A DNA stretch of 64,000 bases from Amoebidium appalachense (taxonomy: Eukaryota; Ichthyosporea): assembly GCA_963693365.1 (NCBI GenBank), contig CAVNZM010000006.1, positions 4,278,001-4,342,000 on the forward strand. The letters run 5' to 3'. The notes beneath the pieces were generated by a model. That model was not told the origin of the DNA and did no database searches. It saw only the letters and a program-made list of their open reading frames with translations. The position numbers and the translations under genes were made by a program. Each line of letters opens with the position of its first letter. Positions within the stretch are counted from its first letter, which is position 1. Positions 1 to 20,702 of this stretch are shown one piece after another.

Positions 1-66
1 TGCCCATTATGAATGTTTATTTCGTACTCTAGAATACATCCTAACCTCCCCCCTCCTACCCACCCC

Positions 67-100
<34 letters not shown>

Positions 101-202
101 CCCCGGCCGGGTTAACCACGCACACAACATTCGCACGTGGCCCCACACGACACAGACACACAGTAGCTTTGCTATCGGACTGAACTTTGCCTTGTTGTGC
201 AG
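1..202. other. intron segment upstream of the first visible kinase exon
   Basis: This is the 3' end of an intron of the kinase gene that begins outside the window. It carries a pure C tract at about 68-98 and ends in TTGTGCAG, a good splice acceptor directly before the exon at 203. No coding sequence was seen in it. Confidence 0.6.
68..98. repeat. poly-C tract
   Basis: About 31 consecutive C in the first visible intron; typical of the homopolymers found in nearly every intron and spacer up to 38 kb. Confidence 0.95.
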
Positions 203-3535
<3,333 letters not shown>

Positions 3536-4028
3536 TCGGGGAGATTTCGTCGTAATTTCCATTGCACAGTGTAGGGTTAGGCAGGTGGTTTTGTTATTTT
3601 GTCATATCGATATTAACCCATTGCAAGATGTAGTAATTGTATTTGGTTTCGGGGAGATTTAGTCATAATTTCCATTGCCAAATGAAGTATTTGCAGGTGG
3701 CCAAGGATTCCCTACGAGTTTGATGACTGGGCCGGGTCTGGGCTTTCTTTGTGGCAGAGATATGAAAGAGATATCATTACAACCTCCATTGCAGAATCTA
3801 ATATTTACATGCAGTTGGTGGCTTCCTTCGAATTTTTGGTTATTAGATTTCAAATTGGCCACGGAACTTCGTGCCGGGGCAGGGGAAGGCTAAGCGGATG
3901 ATTGTAAATATGTTAGAGTTATTGGCCTTGCGTATTTGCTATTTATACATGTGAACATTCAGGAAGAAGCGAAAAGTTGCGCTTCTCAAACCTGCAAGAA
4001 CTGATATAGCTAGGTTTGCACACAGGTG

Positions 4029-4084
<56 letters not shown>

Positions 4085-4310
4085 CGGCTGATCTCGAGTG
4101 CCCCAGGAGAACCCACAAAAAAAAGGAAAAAGAAAAAAACGAGGAACCCAAACCAAGTGATATCCTATTTTTTTGCAATTGTATGGGAATATTTATATTA
4201 ATATTTACAAACAACACCTGACATATCCCTGATGCTGAGGGGTTAAACCAGGGGAAACCCCCCTTGGCAAAGACTGGTCTCTGTGCCTCAAGTAAACAGA
4301 GTAAACCCTT
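4085..4310 (+). repeat. dispersed repeat, copy 1
   Basis: The order of recognisable blocks (GCTGAT, CCCAGG, an A-rich run, GGAACCCAA, AACACC, ATATCCCTGATG, AGACTGGTCTCT, AGTAAACAG, AACCC) recurs in the same orientation at 26088-26335. The match is degenerate, so it is an old non-coding interspersed element of about 230-250 bases of unknown class. Confidence 0.6.
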
Positions 4311-4726
4311 TGCAGCTCAAGCTTGGTGCCTGTGAGAGGCAGAACGAGTATCTATCAGCACCGATGCTATTATGAAACATGCGCGGTTAACGGTAAACAA
4401 TATTGTGTAATATTAGTGACCCGCCCTCCCCCGCCCCCCCTTTCCTCCCTGACCTCTTTCTCGCTCCCCCCCTCTCTCTGACTTCTTTCTCTCTCCACTT
4501 TGAGTTCTCTCTCTCTCTAGATCTTTTGCAACCCGCAAGAGGACGAGGAGGGGGGGGGGGGGGGGGGGATTATGTGGTGGTGTTTGGCTTGGTGTATCTG
4601 AAAGCATGCAAAGGTTCCGGATGACTGGCATGTGGCAGTGTTTGCTGTGTGGGCTATACAACCTGTCCTTCCGTGTGCAGACGTGGCACATCCACGGGAC
4701 ACTGCTAACTAAACGTGGCAATGTGC

Positions 4727-4729
<3 letters not shown>

Positions 4730-4800
<71 letters not shown>
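4730..4800. repeat. (GT)n microsatellite
   Basis: Pure GT dinucleotide repeat of about 70 bases in the intergenic region, followed by GTG-rich sequence to about 4850. Confidence 0.95.
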
Positions 4801-4801
<1 letters not shown>

Positions 4802-5718
4802 ACGTGTGGTTGTGTGTGGGTGTGGGTGCACACGTGGGTGTGTGTGGATTTGTAGCGCTAGCACTTGGATTGTGACACATTACGTCGAAAATACCATAGT
4901 GCCGTATCAATACCATACGAAATGTCATACATTTCTATAATCGCGGAGTCCTCTACACCCGATTCGATACGTAAATATGTACACCGTGCAATTATCAATG
5001 TATTTATAATTACCATTCGTATGTAAACGTTTTGCAATCTAAATGTGACCAGTAACCTGAGCTTCTGGCATTCGCCACCAAGCAATACAATTCAAAAAAC
5101 ACATACATACGGAGGTTACATAAGCTGGTTGCGTACACGGATTGTGCATATGTGCACACATACCTTTCTGTACACCTATAGGAAGTTTTGGCGCGCAAAA
5201 AAAAAAAAAAAAGGTTTTATAAAACAATAAAAAAGTAAAAATATATACATACAACGGCACATGCCTACATAGTCCATACTGCGTACACCCACATACATGT
5301 GCATGTCGGTATCATCATTCCACTGAGTGACTATTTGCACGCTTACACGGCTGTGCTAGTTAGACCCATACGGAATTTAAAATGGCAAAACCCGGTATTC
5401 ATGAGGGTTTTGTGCTTTCCCTCCCTTTCTTTCTCCCCCCCCCCCTCCCTCCGCACTCTCCCCCTTTCGCCTTCTCTCTCTCTTCCTCCCCTTTTCTCCA
5501 TTCTCTGTGTACATGTGTGTGTGCCTGTGTGTCTGGGTGTGTGGATGTACACATGCCTTTATGATAGCTTTTGGCGTTGTTGGTTAAGAGGACGAGACCA
5601 CCCAATGAGATCGAAGCAAAATCATTCTATTTTAAAATAAATAAGACTTTTTAACCTTATCTACTCCATTTTAAGTTTAAAGACCCCCCCCCCCCCCCTC
5701 CCCCTTCCTGGCTCCCTC

Positions 5719-11518
<5,800 letters not shown>

Positions 11519-11944
11519 GGCGCAAGTTGAGGTAAGAAATAGGGTCACACTCTTAGTGTTCAAGCCTTATAATTCTCTTTTGTTCTCGAGAATCTAATTA
11601 CTTAGTTCGAGGTGAAAGCTGACTTCAAACGTGTTCTGTCATCTGCAGAAACGGGCACGTGATTGCGCAAACAATCGTGACGTCACTAAAAGCAAACGCA
11701 GCCTTCCGATTGGTTGTTAAACCAATATTTAGCTTGCTGCATGCATTCCGATTGAACGGCATGATCCAATCGGAAGAGCCAATGCCAACGGTTAAAAAGT
11801 AAAAACCAACAACACACAACTCTTTTTTTTCAGAGGGCCGTGACTTTTGTCATCCACATTCACGCTGAACTCTGAAGGAGCCCAAAAATTTGCCACATAA
11901 ACTCTTTGAAAAACAGGTTTTTCGTTTCTGTTTCTCTCTCAAAA
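11519..11944. promoter_or_regulatory. divergent promoter region between TRIT1 and the oxidoreductase gene
   Basis: The two start codons face away from each other 426 bases apart. The repeat-free core holds a palindromic CRE-like TGACGTCA at 11678-11685, then four CCAAT motifs: ATTGG at 11709-11713 and CCAAT at 11722-11726, 11766-11770 and 11779-11783. CCAAT pairs in both orientations with a CRE are typical of TATA-less bidirectional housekeeping promoters. The promoter role is inferred from position and motifs. Confidence 0.6.
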
Positions 11945-12743
11945 ATGGCGCAGGAAATCCCCAAGAAGATGAAGGCGGTCGTCTTCACAAAGAGGGTCGG
12001 CAAATTTGACGTGGATTTGAAGGTGCGCGCGAACGTGTGTGTGTGTGGGTGCATGTTTTTGTTGTTCACCTGTGTGGATTTTGTTTTCTTGTTGATACAC
12101 AAAGAATTATGTTTTTCTTGTGTGTTTTTAGGGGAGCGCAGCCTCCACACCTACGTTCAAAGGATAGTGGTGAAAACTAAGGTTTGGAAACCCTGTAGAC
12201 TTTGGCCGGAAGAGTAGTAAAGTGAGCTTTGGCAAATAGACCTGATTTTCGAAGCGGGGAGCAAGCTTGAAGGGTGGGTGAGCGCACGTGAGATAAAGAG
12301 GTGGCATGGAGCCGAGAAAAAAGTGTTTGCGCGTTCATTCTATAAAGAAGAGAAAATGTATGATTACCGTCACACCTGAAAGCTTAGCCAAGCATGACAA
12401 CTCTGGGTTGCAGAGTACATTTTAAAGAGTTTGTGTCTTCATACTGGGGATTTGCCATAATGTTTTTGGGAATTAGACCGTTGTTTAGCTGGCTGAAAAA
12501 CAAGGTGCTCGCTCGGATATGAAGTCGAGCGTGTTCGGAATGGAGTTTAGTATATTCGAAATTAAGGTTTAGGGCTTGCATACATAGGAGCAGACGTATG
12601 CACACTTTGCATTATATGTTATTGGGCCGACCCGTGTTGTTGCACTCACAAGTGTCTCTCCTTTTATATACACAAAAAATCTAACACACACTCCGGCATA
12701 CAACGAACCCCCCCCCCCCCCCCCCCCCAGCCCGGGCCATCAT

Positions 12744-12802
<59 letters not shown>

Positions 12803-12915
12803 CTCCATGGAGGTGAGGGAGGTAGATGTGCCTGTGCCTAAGCCCGGTCAGGTCCTTGTGAAGATCCACTACTCCACTGTCAACCCCAGTGACACGGCAT
12901 TCGTTAAGGTACTGC

Positions 12916-12948
<33 letters not shown>

Positions 12949-13180
12949 CCCCCCAACCGACGCCCTACGTTCCCTCCTCTTCCCCCCCCCCTCCCCACCG
13001 TCGCACCTGCCTTCCACCAATCACCTTCACTTCTCACCCATCTCTCACCCTTCTTATCCCATTCCGTTAGTAAGCTTTCACACATGGAGACTCACGTCCC
13101 CGTCCCTCTCCCGGTTTCTATTTTCCACCGGTTTCACCTCTCTATGAAACGACCTTCGCACTGGAAGAGTTGGTGTAACC

Positions 13181-13211
<31 letters not shown>

Positions 13212-13653
13212 ACCCCCACCCACCCACTCACCCAATCCCCACCCCACCCCACCCCCCTCACTCTGTACTTCATTTCCCATCATATTTCTCTCCTTGGCAT
13301 TTTTATCGCCTCCAATCCCCATGTTATAAAATCACACGCCGTGGCAAGCCTACCCCCTCTCTATCCCCCCCCTTCCCCCCCCCCCCCCCCCTCCCCCTCC
13401 CTCCCTCCCTCCGCTCCCTCCCTCCTACCCCCCCCCCCCCCCCACTTCCCTCCCCCCCCACCCGTATACTTACCCACACACACGTTTCCTGTCCCAATAT
13501 CCCTTCCAGGTTTCCGCTTTGCTCGCCTTTTCCCTTTGACCCTCTTTTTCACATCTCCATCGTAGTTTTATGTACTTCTCCCTTGTTTCTTGGAGGCTAC
13601 CCCCCCCCCCCCCCTTCATTTCCACCACCTCCCCCTCACCCTCACCCTCACCC

Positions 13654-13711
<58 letters not shown>

Positions 13712-15341
13712 ACAAAAAAAAAAAAAAAAGAAAAAAAGAAGACACACAAAAAAGAAAGAAGGAAAGAAAGAAAGGGGAAAAAGGAGGGGAAAGGGAAAAG
13801 AACAAACCAAGCCTTCTCTAGGCCCACCAATACAGACAGTCAACACCAAAACATGACGAATGCCAAACGCCCCCCCGTTTGTCTTACACGTATCTTTCAA
13901 GATTCTTATTCGTGCCCTTTTGCCTCTGTTTCCTTTTCCGTCCTGTCTTATGCACTCCATGACCCCCCCCCCTTCCCCCCCCCCCCCCCCCCCCCCTCCC
14001 CATCTCCCCTGGGGCCCCCGGGATCCCTGCCCTCTGGTCAGGTTTCCCCCCAAATTACAAATCTAAGAAAAACCCCTAAGAATAGAATACAAATTGCAAC
14101 TCACACATTGCAGTGGTCTCTTTGAAATATCCCTGTACTCCCCACTATGTACAGCATTCAAACAACCCCCCCTCCCCCCGCCCCCCAAAACCCTCCACCC
14201 CTCCCCTCTTTTCCCCCTAGCCCACCCCACGTGGCCACAGCCCACCTTTCCCCATTGTTTCCTGGAAGTGGGTCCTGCTTCTGGTTACAAGTGCCACATA
14301 GGATCATATGATGCTAATCTGTATACTCCGCACAGCCTAGGCAACACAGTCTAACCCCCCTTCCCCCCCCCCCCCCCCCCCCCCCCCCCCACACACACAC
14401 ACGCGCGCGCGCGTACACACGTACATGTACAAGCAGGGCATGTACGGGAAGAAATTCGAGCCCCCCTGCATGGCCGGCTTCGAAGCGAGCGGCGTGGTTG
14501 TGCAGAACGGGGGAGGGATGATGGGCTATCGTTTGGTGGGGAAGAGGGTTGCCTTATTTGGAAGTGACATGTGGGCTGAGTATGCTTTGGCTGACGCAAT
14601 GGGGGTGGTGGAGCTGCCCAATGACTTCCCATTGGAGAAGGCGGCCAATACGCTGGTGGGTGATGTGGTGCACTGTGTTCTATGTTTTGTGACATGCGGT
14701 TGGGTGGATTTGATGGGACTGTGGTGTGGCGTGTTCTTGGGTTTCTGACATGTGGTTGGTGGATTCGATGGAATAGTGGTATGGAAAAGATTGTTCTATA
14801 TTTTGTGCAATGTGATAGGTGTATGGGGACGTGCTCTTGGTTTTGCATCCTGCTATTGGTGGCTGTAATGGAAGGCATTTCATTGTTTTGATTCCTGCTC
14901 TCCCTTTAGCCCTTTCTCTCTCCCCCCAACCCCCCCCCCACTCCCCCCCAACCGCTATGCTCACCATTTCCCCCCTCCCCCCTCCTCGGTGCACATGCCC
15001 CTGAATCGTTATTCCCTCCGATTGCGATCCCCCATATCCCCCTCCCCCCCCCCCCTTTCCTCCCAAACACCCCTCTCCGAACCATCAAAAAATCAATGTA
15101 GGCATCAAAAAATCAATGTAGGAGTCGGATGTCTCTCTCGAGCGTTCATTGCCCTCCCACCCAGCTTCCTTCGTTTCTGCCCTTCCCCTACCCCTCCACC
15201 TTCCCCTCCCCTTCCCTCCCTCCCTCTCCCCCCTTGTTTTTTTCCTTCTTAGTGGTTTTTCGGGCTTAAGAGGAACATCTTGTTGAGGGAGACCTGGTAC
15301 ACTGGGCTCTTTTTTTTCGTATTTATGTACTTTGTGCTGCC

Positions 15342-15380
<39 letters not shown>

Positions 15381-15539
15381 ACACACACACATACGCACAC
15401 CAGCACCACCACCACCTCCTCCTCCGGGAGAATCGACTCTGCATATGTTGCATAGTAAGTGTGCTCGTTCTGCATATCTGCATCAGAGATTCCATCGTAA
15501 CCCTTGTTCCTCGCACTGTGCAGTACATTCTAACCCCCC

Positions 15540-15611
<72 letters not shown>

Positions 15612-15911
15612 TCAACCCCTACACCGTGCTCGGCTTTGTCGAAGTAGCCAAGAACGACGGCCACACGTCAATGGTTCACACGGCCGCAGCGAGCGCAGTG
15701 GGGAGAATGTTGATCCGTTACGCAAAAAGCGAGGGGGTGGATGTGGTGTGCGTGGTCAGGAGGGAGGATCAGGCAGAGATATGCAGGAAGGAGGGGGCTA
15801 AGGCGGTGGTGGATACGTCCAAGGAGGGGTGGCAGGCGGAGTTGAAGGAGGTTCTGAAGGTGGGTGTATGTGTTTTTTTTGTTTTGTTGTTTTTTGTTTC
15901 TGTGTGTCTGT

Positions 15912-15942
<31 letters not shown>

Positions 15943-16006
15943 GGGGGGGGGGGAGGTGGGGGCGGGCTATGGGGAGGGGGAAGGGAAGGCGGGGAGAGGA
16001 GTGGGG

Positions 16007-16049
<43 letters not shown>

Positions 16050-16155
16050 TTTGGGTGGGTGGGTGGGTAGGTCTTGTGTGCTTGTGTTTGTGGCTGTGTG
16101 TATTAAGGAAGAGTTTTAACCTTCCGATACATCACGTCCCCCTTTTCCCTCCCCC

Positions 16156-16186
<31 letters not shown>

Positions 16187-16369
16187 ACGCCCCTTTCATT
16201 CATACCACACACTGATATACACAAACACTGCAGCACCCAGCTCTGTCCACCCCTCACCCTTCATAACCATACACGCGTGGTCGCACAAAATAACCAATGT
16301 ACCACAACCATATCCACATAAATACACACACACAACACACACACATATATACACACGATTACACATGCG

Positions 16370-16405
<36 letters not shown>

Positions 16406-16736
16406 GGCCAACAACACCCGCATTGGCTTTGATGCTGTTGGTGGGGAGCTGACTGCACAGGTGCTCGGAGCCATGCCACGTGGCAGCACGATGCACGTGA
16501 GTACAATGCCTGTGATTGGTTTTCCCCCCTTTTTTTCCGGCTTTTCTTTTTTCTTTTTTTTTTTTTCTGTTTTCAATATTAGTGTTAGTGCACGTGTGTG
16601 TGTGTGTGTGTGGATTCCTGTAGATGTGCGTGACGGAGTGGAAGGTGAAAAGGGCATCAGTTCTTTCTCTCTCTCTCTCTCCTTTTTTTGGGTGGAAGGG
16701 GGGGGGGGGAGGATTGCTGATGTTGTTTTCTTCTTC

Positions 16737-16776
<40 letters not shown>

Positions 16777-17676
16777 CCCCCCCCCCCCCCTCTCTCTCTC
16801 TTTCTCTTTCTCTCTCTCTCTTTTTCCCCTACGTATACTCTCCAAGCCCACCGTTGGTGCCCACACGCTACATACACCATCCACTCACACACAGAACTGA
16901 ACATTAACCCCCCCCCCTCCCCCCCCCCCTCTCCCCGTTCAGCCCTTAAAGCACACACCTAAATGCATTTCCGCATTTCCTTTCAAACCCCCCCCCCCCC
17001 CCTCTCTCTCTCTCTTCACTCCCTAACTAAGCACCTACATGCATCAACCCAGACACACATTCAGCTGACTTTTTTCATTTTTTGCGCACGCGCTCCCCCC
17101 CCCCCCCCCCCCCCCCCCCAACACACACACCCTACTCATCCACCTTCTTACCCCTATCCTTTAATACATGTGAACGAAAGCCCCCCCCCCCCCCCCCCCC
17201 CCCCCCCCGCCCCTGCTTCCGCCGCCGCCGCCACCCTGGACGGGTCCCATTTGTTAGTTTGAACCCCCCCCCCAAAAAAAAAATCCCTGAACCAATAAAC
17301 CAACTAACATAACGCAACACAGGTATACGGAGCTCTGAGTGGGTCTCCCACTGCAAACGCCGGAGTCGGGGATCTGATCTTCCAGGGCAAATCCCTGAAG
17401 GGGTTCTGGCTGACGGAATACATAAAGTCAAAGAACCTTATCGGTATGATTATGTGGACACGCAAGGTCGTGAGTATGCTCCAATCAGAACTCTCCACGA
17501 CGGTGTCCAAGACCGTTACATTGGACGATCTGGCGGATGGAATTTTGTTCTACATTAAGAATATGAGCGCGGGAAAAGTTTTGATCAAGATTGCGGGAGA
17601 TGAAACGGAGGGAAAACAGGCGGAGGAGACAGCGGCACCTGCATCGGATTCCGCGGCAGCCGCTACAAGCAGTTAG
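11945..17676 (+). CDS. MDR-family zinc-less alcohol dehydrogenase / quinone oxidoreductase-like protein, 6 exons, 365 aa
   Basis: Probable NAD(P)H-dependent reductase of the medium-chain dehydrogenase/reductase superfamily (quinone/enone reductase-like). Exons 11945-12022, 12801-12908, 14437-14655, 15611-15859, 16407-16496 and 17323-17676 join in phase to 365 residues. The N-terminal GroES-like domain shows MKAVVFTK, PVPKPGQVLVKI, STVNPSDTAF and AGFEASGVV; the Rossmann part has NPYTVLGFVE, HTAAASAVGRMLIRYA, VVCVVRR and RIGFDAVGGELTAQVL. The catalytic-zinc Cys and the structural-zinc four-Cys loop of true alcohol dehydrogenases are not seen, which favours the zinc-less branch. The C-terminus ends in an acidic, Ala-rich tail of about 30 residues. 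Exon 3 could alternatively begin three bases upstream (extra CAG). Introns hold long C, CA, GT and TC tracts. Confidence 0.9.
12707..12799. repeat. poly-C and (CA)n at the end of oxidoreductase intron 1
   Basis: A C tract (12709-12728) and a CA repeat (12746-12799) end directly in the CACAG acceptor of exon 2. Confidence 0.95.
12919..14400. repeat. C-rich intron 2 of the oxidoreductase gene
   Basis: Intron 2 is dominated by C tracts (for example 12919-12947, 13181-13210, 13657-13710, 14363-14390). The longest is followed by an A-rich stretch from 13713. No coding sequence seen. Confidence 0.85.
15337..15609. repeat. poly-C tracts ending in a C-to-A homopolymer junction
   Basis: Within intron 3, C tracts at 15346-15378 and 15536-15577 precede a run of about 32 A (15578-15609) that ends in the AG acceptor of exon 4. 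Confidence 0.9.
15910..16406. repeat. oxidoreductase intron 4: G-rich donor side, C/CA-rich acceptor side
   Basis: GT and G tracts (15913-15952, 16010-16048) on the donor side change to C (16147-16172) and CA repeats (16325-16405) that supply the CACAG acceptor. Confidence 0.9.
16741..16822. repeat. (CT)n tracts around poly-C
   Basis: CT repeats at about 16740-16774 and 16790-16822 flank a C tract in intron 5 of the oxidoreductase gene. Confidence 0.9.
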
Positions 17677-18204
17677 TCAGGATAACAAAAAATGTCCTTT
17701 TTTTCATATGTTTACTGATAGATATGTAGGTTGGTTTTTTTTGTTTGTTTGTTTGTTTGGTTGTTTTTTTTTTGTTTGTTTTTTTTGTTTTTTTTTTTTG
17801 TTTGTTTGTTTGTTTTTGCCCCTTCACTGACTAAAGGTGTGTGTGTGTGTGTGTGTGTGTGTGCAGCTGGGGAGGTGGGAACATTGATAAGGACTCGGGA
17901 GGTGGGAAGAGGGGAAGGGGGGGGGGGGGGGGGGCGCAGGGCGGGGGTGTGTACTGTACTGCGTTTGTTTGGGGGGGGGGGGGGGGGGGGGAGGGGGGGT
18001 TGTATGCGCTACACGACACTATAAATTGCCTAAACTAGAAAAGGAGTGGTGTGTGCACTGGACAGGAAGATAAGGAAGGGAGGGGGGATGAGGGGTAAAT
18101 ACATACATACCAAAAATCCAACCAAGATCGAGAGGGGGGGGGGGGGGGGTTCACGGTGCCGATGTCCATGTTTGTGAATGTCTGTGTGTGTATGGTGGGT
18201 GGGT

Positions 18205-18301
<97 letters not shown>

Positions 18302-18723
18302 TTGAGTGTGAGCAAGAGCTGTGGGTGTGAGTGTGAGTGTGGGTGTGGGTGTGTGCATTCGTGCTTGTGTCCACGTACACGTGTGATTTCAAAAAAGTCG
18401 AAAGCGCCAGTGACACCCATGTTGAAAAAAAGACAAGCAAGCACGCTAAGAAGGACAGCAAGAAGTAATAGAAACCCTTTCATGCCGAAAAAATGGTCAA
18501 GAACAAAGAAGTGGAGGACACGTAACTATAGTCTGATAGTTGTGACTAAGGGCACTAAGGCTAACACGTACTGACGTGTTGCCGCACGTGCGAAGTTTTA
18601 ACATCTACGGTCCCTTTTAAGTAATAAAAAAAAAAAAAAAAAAAAAAAAAGAAAGGAGACACCGCCTCAGTAGGTGGTAGGCACTAAGGGCACCAAGCTG
18701 ATGCACCCGCGCGCGCGAGCCGA
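17677..18723. other. intergenic region downstream of the oxidoreductase gene
   Basis: T/GT-rich 3' flank (17695-17820), GT and G tracts (17837-17990), a (GT)n tract (18207-18298) and an A tract (18626-18650). A short Lys-rich open segment at about 18385-18468 (DFKKVESAS... ending in KKDSKK and stop) follows GT-rich sequence and could be an isolated terminal exon, but nothing upstream links to it. Confidence 0.5.
18207..18298. repeat. (GT)n microsatellite
   Basis: Pure GT dinucleotide repeat of about 90 bases, continued by degenerate GTG-rich sequence to about 18360. Confidence 0.95.
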
Positions 18724-18913
18724 AATCATCAATAGTGAAACTATTTCGATTGGTTCTTCGAATCCTGTCCTGATTGGTGGAAACATTCATTGGTCTTCAG
18801 AACCAAATGAAGTGTTTCCATCCAATCATGGACTGGCGCTGAGTGAGGCTGCTGGCTATAAACGCAGCAGCCGAACGAAGCCTTCAATCAGTCTTCCCTC
18901 ACTCAGCGCCCTT
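18724..18913 (+). repeat. promoter-like direct repeat, copy 1
   Basis: This 190-base unit recurs almost unchanged at 19934-20134. It contains several CCAAT/ATTGG motifs, then nested inverted repeats around a TATA box: outer arms 18835-18848 and 18897-18910 (GGCGCTGAGTGAGG and its complement), inner arms 18847-18854 and 18865-18872 (GGCTGCTG/CAGCAGCC) and TATAAA at 18857-18862. An open frame starts at 18979, so this copy looks like an active Pol II promoter. Confidence 0.8.
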
Positions 18914-18978
18914 CCAAACGCTGAGTTGTTAGCTGGGGCTCACGTTAGCTTGATCGGCTTCGGTATCACGGTTTCAAC

Positions 18979-19658
18979 ATGGCTTCCTCTCCTGTTTACG
19001 CTGAACGTCTCGTCGAGTTCCTGCCCAGGGCAGAGGACACTACTCCCGATGCCCGCGAGCAGCGCTGGGCTCCGCCCCCGTCCGGCGTCTCCTTAAAGGC
19101 CCGCGTGCAAGTGGCCCAGATTTCCCCGGCCACCCGGGACTTCCCAACCTCTTGTGTGAGTACGGTCTCGTCACCGGCCCTGAGGCACTGGACCCCCAGT
19201 GGGGTTGGCTTGACCGTCTGTCCGCTGGCGCCCGTGAAGAGGTTACCGTCCTCATCGGCGCTATGTCTGCCCTCATTCAAGGTTCCAGCCTTGCCGCCGC
19301 CAAGGCCGTCACGGAGAGGCAGCTTGTCGAGCTCCTCCTGCAGTACCAGAGTGACGTCCTCCGGCTATTGGCTTCCCGTGTCAATTATCAGAAAATGGTT
19401 GCCCAACATGGCCGGGCCATCGCCGACTTTGCCCAAGCTGAAGTTCAAGGTGCCCGGGGCCTGGATTACCTCCCCGAGTACCAGAAGGGACTGAAGGCCG
19501 CCAAGCAGAAGGCCGCCAGCCTCCAGCTCGCCAATGCCGCCCGAGCCCGCCATGGTTTCGGTTCTTCCGACGATCTGCCCGACTCCCAGCCCGGTGGCAC
19601 CCGTGGGCGGGAGGTCCCCTCTCGTGGGGCCCCCTCCCCAGGTGATCGGTTCAGCTGA
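18979..19658 (+). CDS. uncharacterised frame between two promoter-like repeats (probably frameshifted or spliced)
   Basis: Not recognised. The ATG at 18979 (MASSPVYAERLVEFLP) opens a GC-rich frame that reads sensibly to about 19150. From about 19140 the more protein-like reading is in another frame (LCEYGLVTGPEALDPQWGWL ...) to the stop at 19658: helical, Ala/Leu/Gln-rich, then a Gly/Pro/Ser-rich tail. A GTGAGT near 19156 could be a donor, or a small indel may separate the halves. Its position between near-identical repeats suggests a Gag-like or other mobile-element protein, but no motif proves this. Confidence 0.4.
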
Positions 19659-19933
19659 ATTCCATTTGTTCGTCCCGTACTTTCCCCACTCGCGGTACAG
19701 GGGCGTAGGAGCATCGTGAGTGGGCCTGCTGGCGTCGTCGGCCCACGTGCGTCGAGTTTATCCGCCGCGACGTCGCCCAGGGTCAAGCCATTTATGTACA
19801 CTAGTTCTAGCAGTTTTATTTCTTACAAGCTTAAGATTAATTCGTGGCTCTAGTCTCCGTAGTAGGTAGTTTGTATCGTTCGCCCTCAGATGTCGTTGGT
19901 CGCAGTAGCAATGGGATTCTCAGCCCGGAAGCC

Positions 19934-20134
19934 AATCATCAATAGTGAAACTATTTCGATTGGTTGTGACATGGTTCTTCGAATCCTGTCCTGATTGGTG
20001 GAAACATTCATTGGTCTTCAGAACCAAATGAAGTGTTTCCATCCAATCATGGACTGGCGCTGAGTGAGGCTGCTGGCTATAAACGCAGCAGCCGAACGAA
20101 GCCTTCAATCAGTCTTCCCTCACTCAGCGCCCTT
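19934..20134 (+). repeat. promoter-like direct repeat, copy 2
   Basis: Nearly identical to 18724-18913 apart from an 11-base insertion after GATTGGTT. The TATA box and nested inverted repeats are kept, but no convincing coding frame follows. The unit lacks TG...CA ends and an obvious primer-binding site, so calling the pair LTRs would go beyond the evidence. Confidence 0.8.
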
Positions 20135-20638
20135 TCACCCACCCATCCCGCCCGCATTTTCCTTGCTCTCACTCAGTTTGCACACACGTGGTTGTAGGTA
20201 GGCACGCCTTTCTAGACCACAGCCGAGGGCGTGGCTTTCTCTTTATGCAGTTCTCTGTAGATTTCGACGGCAACCGGATTGCCCAAACCTGTAGCCGATC
20301 TCAGCTGACAGAGCCCAATAATAAAGCGAAAGCAATGGGATTCTCAGAAGCCAATCTATTTTTACCTTTTCCCTAATCAGGCGCGGCGGGTAGATCTAGG
20401 CATGCGATTTAATCGAATTTTATTCTAGTCTATTCTATGGAGTGCGTCTGCAGCACAATGATTGGTCCACGGCTCGAGGTATCTGCAGATCAAGCAGAAA
20501 ACAGAACATTCGAATTTTTATATTATATTTTTTTTTATAATGACTTTATTGATGTGCGAATTCCCCCCCCCCCCCCCCCCCCCCCCCCACAAGGAAGAGA
20601 GAGAGAGAGAAAGGGGGAGAGAGAGAGAGTGAGTGAGT

Positions 20639-20702
<64 letters not shown>

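Larger units (their letters stand above)
3536..5718. other. intergenic region between kinase and tRNA dimethylallyltransferase genes
   Basis: Convergent gene ends flank this stretch. It contains the kinase 3' flank, a (CA)n tract (4029-4078), a dispersed repeat (4085-4310), a G tract (4548-4568), a (GT)n tract (4730-4800) and a T/A-rich segment around 5199-5250. Open frames here are short or repeat-driven and none was accepted. Confidence 0.7.

Noticed and set aside
18724-20134. LTR retrotransposon call for the two direct repeats
   Set aside because: The repeats lack TG...CA ends, a primer-binding site and a polypurine tract, and no protease, reverse transcriptase or integrase frame lies between them.
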